Assembly: GCA_947179195.1 (NCBI GenBank)
Contig: CAMXAS010000067.1
Location: forward strand, 1-6,517
Source of the DNA: an uncultured Bacteroidales bacterium
GTDB taxonomy: Bacteria > Bacteroidota > Bacteroidia > Bacteroidales > P3
Reading direction: 5' to 3'
Length of the DNA: 6,517 nt
This document shows, one piece after another, positions 5,498-6,517 of the stretch. The number at the start of each line of letters is the position of its first letter. Positions within the stretch are counted from its first letter, which is position 1. The position numbers and the translations under genes are program-made. The notes below the pieces were generated by a model, which saw nothing but the letters and a program-made list of their open reading frames with translations, did no database searches and was not told the DNA's origin.

Positions 5498-6517
5498 TTA
5501 TTTGAACGCGTAACGCAAGCCCACCAAATAGGTTCGGCCCGGGTTCACGAACGAAGCGTCCTTGAAATTGAACAGGTTGTCGCATTTAAACGTTACCTCG
5601 ATGGTATGGGTCTTGATGCGGAACGGCTTGACGAGCACGACCTTGAAGATGGCGTAAGGCTTGGACTGGTCGTAGGTCACGGTCTGTTCGCCCGTTTCGG
5701 CATCGGTCACCATTTCCTGATACAGCTTGGGCGAATGGAAGCGGCCCGCCATCTGCAGCGAGAACGGGCTTTTGAGGATTTTGCCGTTCCACGTGACGGA
5801 GGCCGTACCGCTATGGCGCACGTTGTCTTCCAACTGCAAGCCCGTCGAATTATCCACGGCGTCGCAGAAACTGTAACTGCCCTTGAACACCAACTGCCGC
5901 AACAGCACGTAGGTGAATTGGAAATCGAAGCCCTCCAGCGACGCGCTGCTCACATTGCGGTAGTAGCGGTCGTTGCGGCCGTTTTCAAACACTTCGTATT
6001 GCGTGATTTTCTGATTGATGCGGTTGTAATACGTGGAGGCCGACACATTGAACGGGCCGTAGGTGTATTCGACCGAGAACGAGGCGTAAAGCCCGTGTTC
6101 GGCTTTCAAGTCGGGATTGCCGTAGACCCAAAACATCCCCTGGTGGTCGAAATCGTAATAGAGTTCCTTGATGCTCGGCGCGCGGAACGAGGTGCCGACG
6201 CCCGCCCGGAACTTGAGCCCGACCACCTCGTACATCAACGAGAACTTGGGCGTGAAGGCCGAACCGAACTGCGTGTTGTACGTGTAGCGCGCGCCCGCTT
6301 CCAGTTCCAAATCCTTGATGACCTTGTAGGTGGCCTGCGTAAAGGCGTTGAAATCGTCCACCGACTTGCGCGTGGGCGTCGTGCCCAGCGTCTTGATCGC
6401 GTAGTTGGACTCATGGTTGTATTCGAGCCCGCTCACGAGTTCCCATTTCGTATTGATATGGAACGTGTGCAACAGCCGCGCCGACAGATAGTCGTTGACG
6501 TTCTGGCGGCTCTTTTC
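5498..6517 (-). CDS. hmuR: HmuR-like TonB-dependent heme receptor (C-terminal part)
   Basis: The reading frame is open from the window edge (first visible residues EKSRQNVNDYLSARLLHTFHI) to a TAA at 5500-5498, giving 339 residues. Its length and content fit the C-terminal half of a receptor of about 650-700 residues. The TTG at 6472 that could open a shorter reading frame is internal. The sequence is alternating amphipathic beta strand throughout, as in a 22-stranded barrel. It carries the heme-receptor box: FRAP (6187-6176), a His in DFDHQGM (6145-6143) and NPDL (6118-6107). This corresponds to the YRAP / His / NPNL element of P. gingivalis HmuR and other heme receptors. The end (DNLFNFKDASFVNPGRTY and LRYAFK) is the usual last-strand signature, with an aromatic next to last. 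The plug domain and TonB box lie outside the window. It would import heme, or heme passed on from HmuY, across the outer membrane using TonB-ExbBD energy. It is the first visible gene of the operon, so the promoter and any Fur-like control site are not seen. Confidence 0.88.
   Translation of the reverse strand, partial: EKSRQNVNDYLSARLLHTFHINTKWELVSGLEYNHESNYAIKTLGTTPTRKSVDDFNAFTQATYKVIKDLELEAGARYTYNTQFGSAFTPKFSLMYEVVGLKFRAGVGTSFRAPSIKELYYDFDHQGMFWVYGNPDLKAEHGLYASFSVEYTYGPFNVSASTYYNRINQKITQYEVFENGRNDRYYRNVSSASLEGFDFQFTYVLLRQLVFKGSYSFCDAVDNSTGLQLEDNVRHSGTASVTWNGKILKSPFSLQMAGRFHSPKLYQEMVTDAETGEQTVTYDQSKPYAIFKVVLVKPFRIKTHTIEVTFKCDNLFNFKDASFVNPGRTYLVGLRYAFK

Larger units (their letters stand above)
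1..6517 (-). other. hmu heme-acquisition operon, order hmuR-hmuY-hmuS-hmuT-hmuU (both ends cut)
   Basis: Five genes on one strand with gaps of 34, 16, 7 and 10 bases and no terminator-like hairpin between them point to a single transcript. The set matches the Porphyromonas hmuYRSTUV system, but here the receptor gene comes before the lipoprotein gene. The next gene beyond position 1, after the ExbB-like gene, is expected to be a small hmuV/DUF2149-type membrane protein acting like ExbD or TolR; this is a prediction from related loci. Expression is probably iron- or heme-controlled, but no operator can be seen because the upstream region is missing. Confidence 0.8.

Noticed and set aside
6470..6472. 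TTG as the start of a short outer-membrane protein
   Set aside because: The same frame is open for 15 more codons to the window edge with barrel-like sequence, and no signal peptide follows the TTG. It is an internal Leu codon of the receptor.

Overview
The window looks like chromosomal DNA from a moderately GC-rich member of the Bacteroidales. The evidence is the gene set (a HmuY-type lipoprotein, a TonB-dependent heme receptor and a CobN-like HmuS) and start sites that mostly lack a strong Shine-Dalgarno. GC content is clearly above half by eye, which would suit an Alistipes-like gut lineage better than AT-rich Bacteroides, but the genus cannot be fixed from this sequence.

All real genes lie on the minus strand and read from high to low coordinates as one tightly packed transcription unit. 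In order they are: the C-terminal half of a TonB-dependent heme receptor (hmuR-like, 5498-6517, open at the window edge); a HmuY-family heme-binding lipoprotein (4834-5463); a 1334-residue membrane-anchored CobN-like protein (hmuS, 813-4817); a small polytopic membrane protein (hmuT position, 110-805); and the first 33 codons of a MotA/TolQ/ExbB-like proton-channel subunit (hmuU position, 1-99, open at the other edge). Gaps are 34, 16, 7 and 10 bases. There is no intergenic stretch over 300 bases, and no RNA gene, IS element, CRISPR array or clear terminator. The operon promoter must lie upstream of hmuR, outside the window.

Together the genes form a heme-acquisition (hmu) locus. HmuY would capture heme at the cell surface and HmuR would move it across the outer membrane. 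HmuS, held in the inner membrane by a helix at each end with its CobN fold in the periplasm, would bind the tetrapyrrole and probably remove iron from it. HmuT and HmuU (with an ExbD/TolR-like partner expected beyond the window) would supply energy from the proton motive force. Automatic annotation would probably call HmuS a cobaltochelatase for B12 synthesis; context and topology argue against this.

The most interesting points are the coupling of a class I chelatase-like protein to a proton channel, the double membrane anchoring of HmuS, a Cys pair near the end of its CobN domain, possible Met rather than His heme ligands in HmuY, and a receptor-first gene order with an (AT)6 tract before hmuY.
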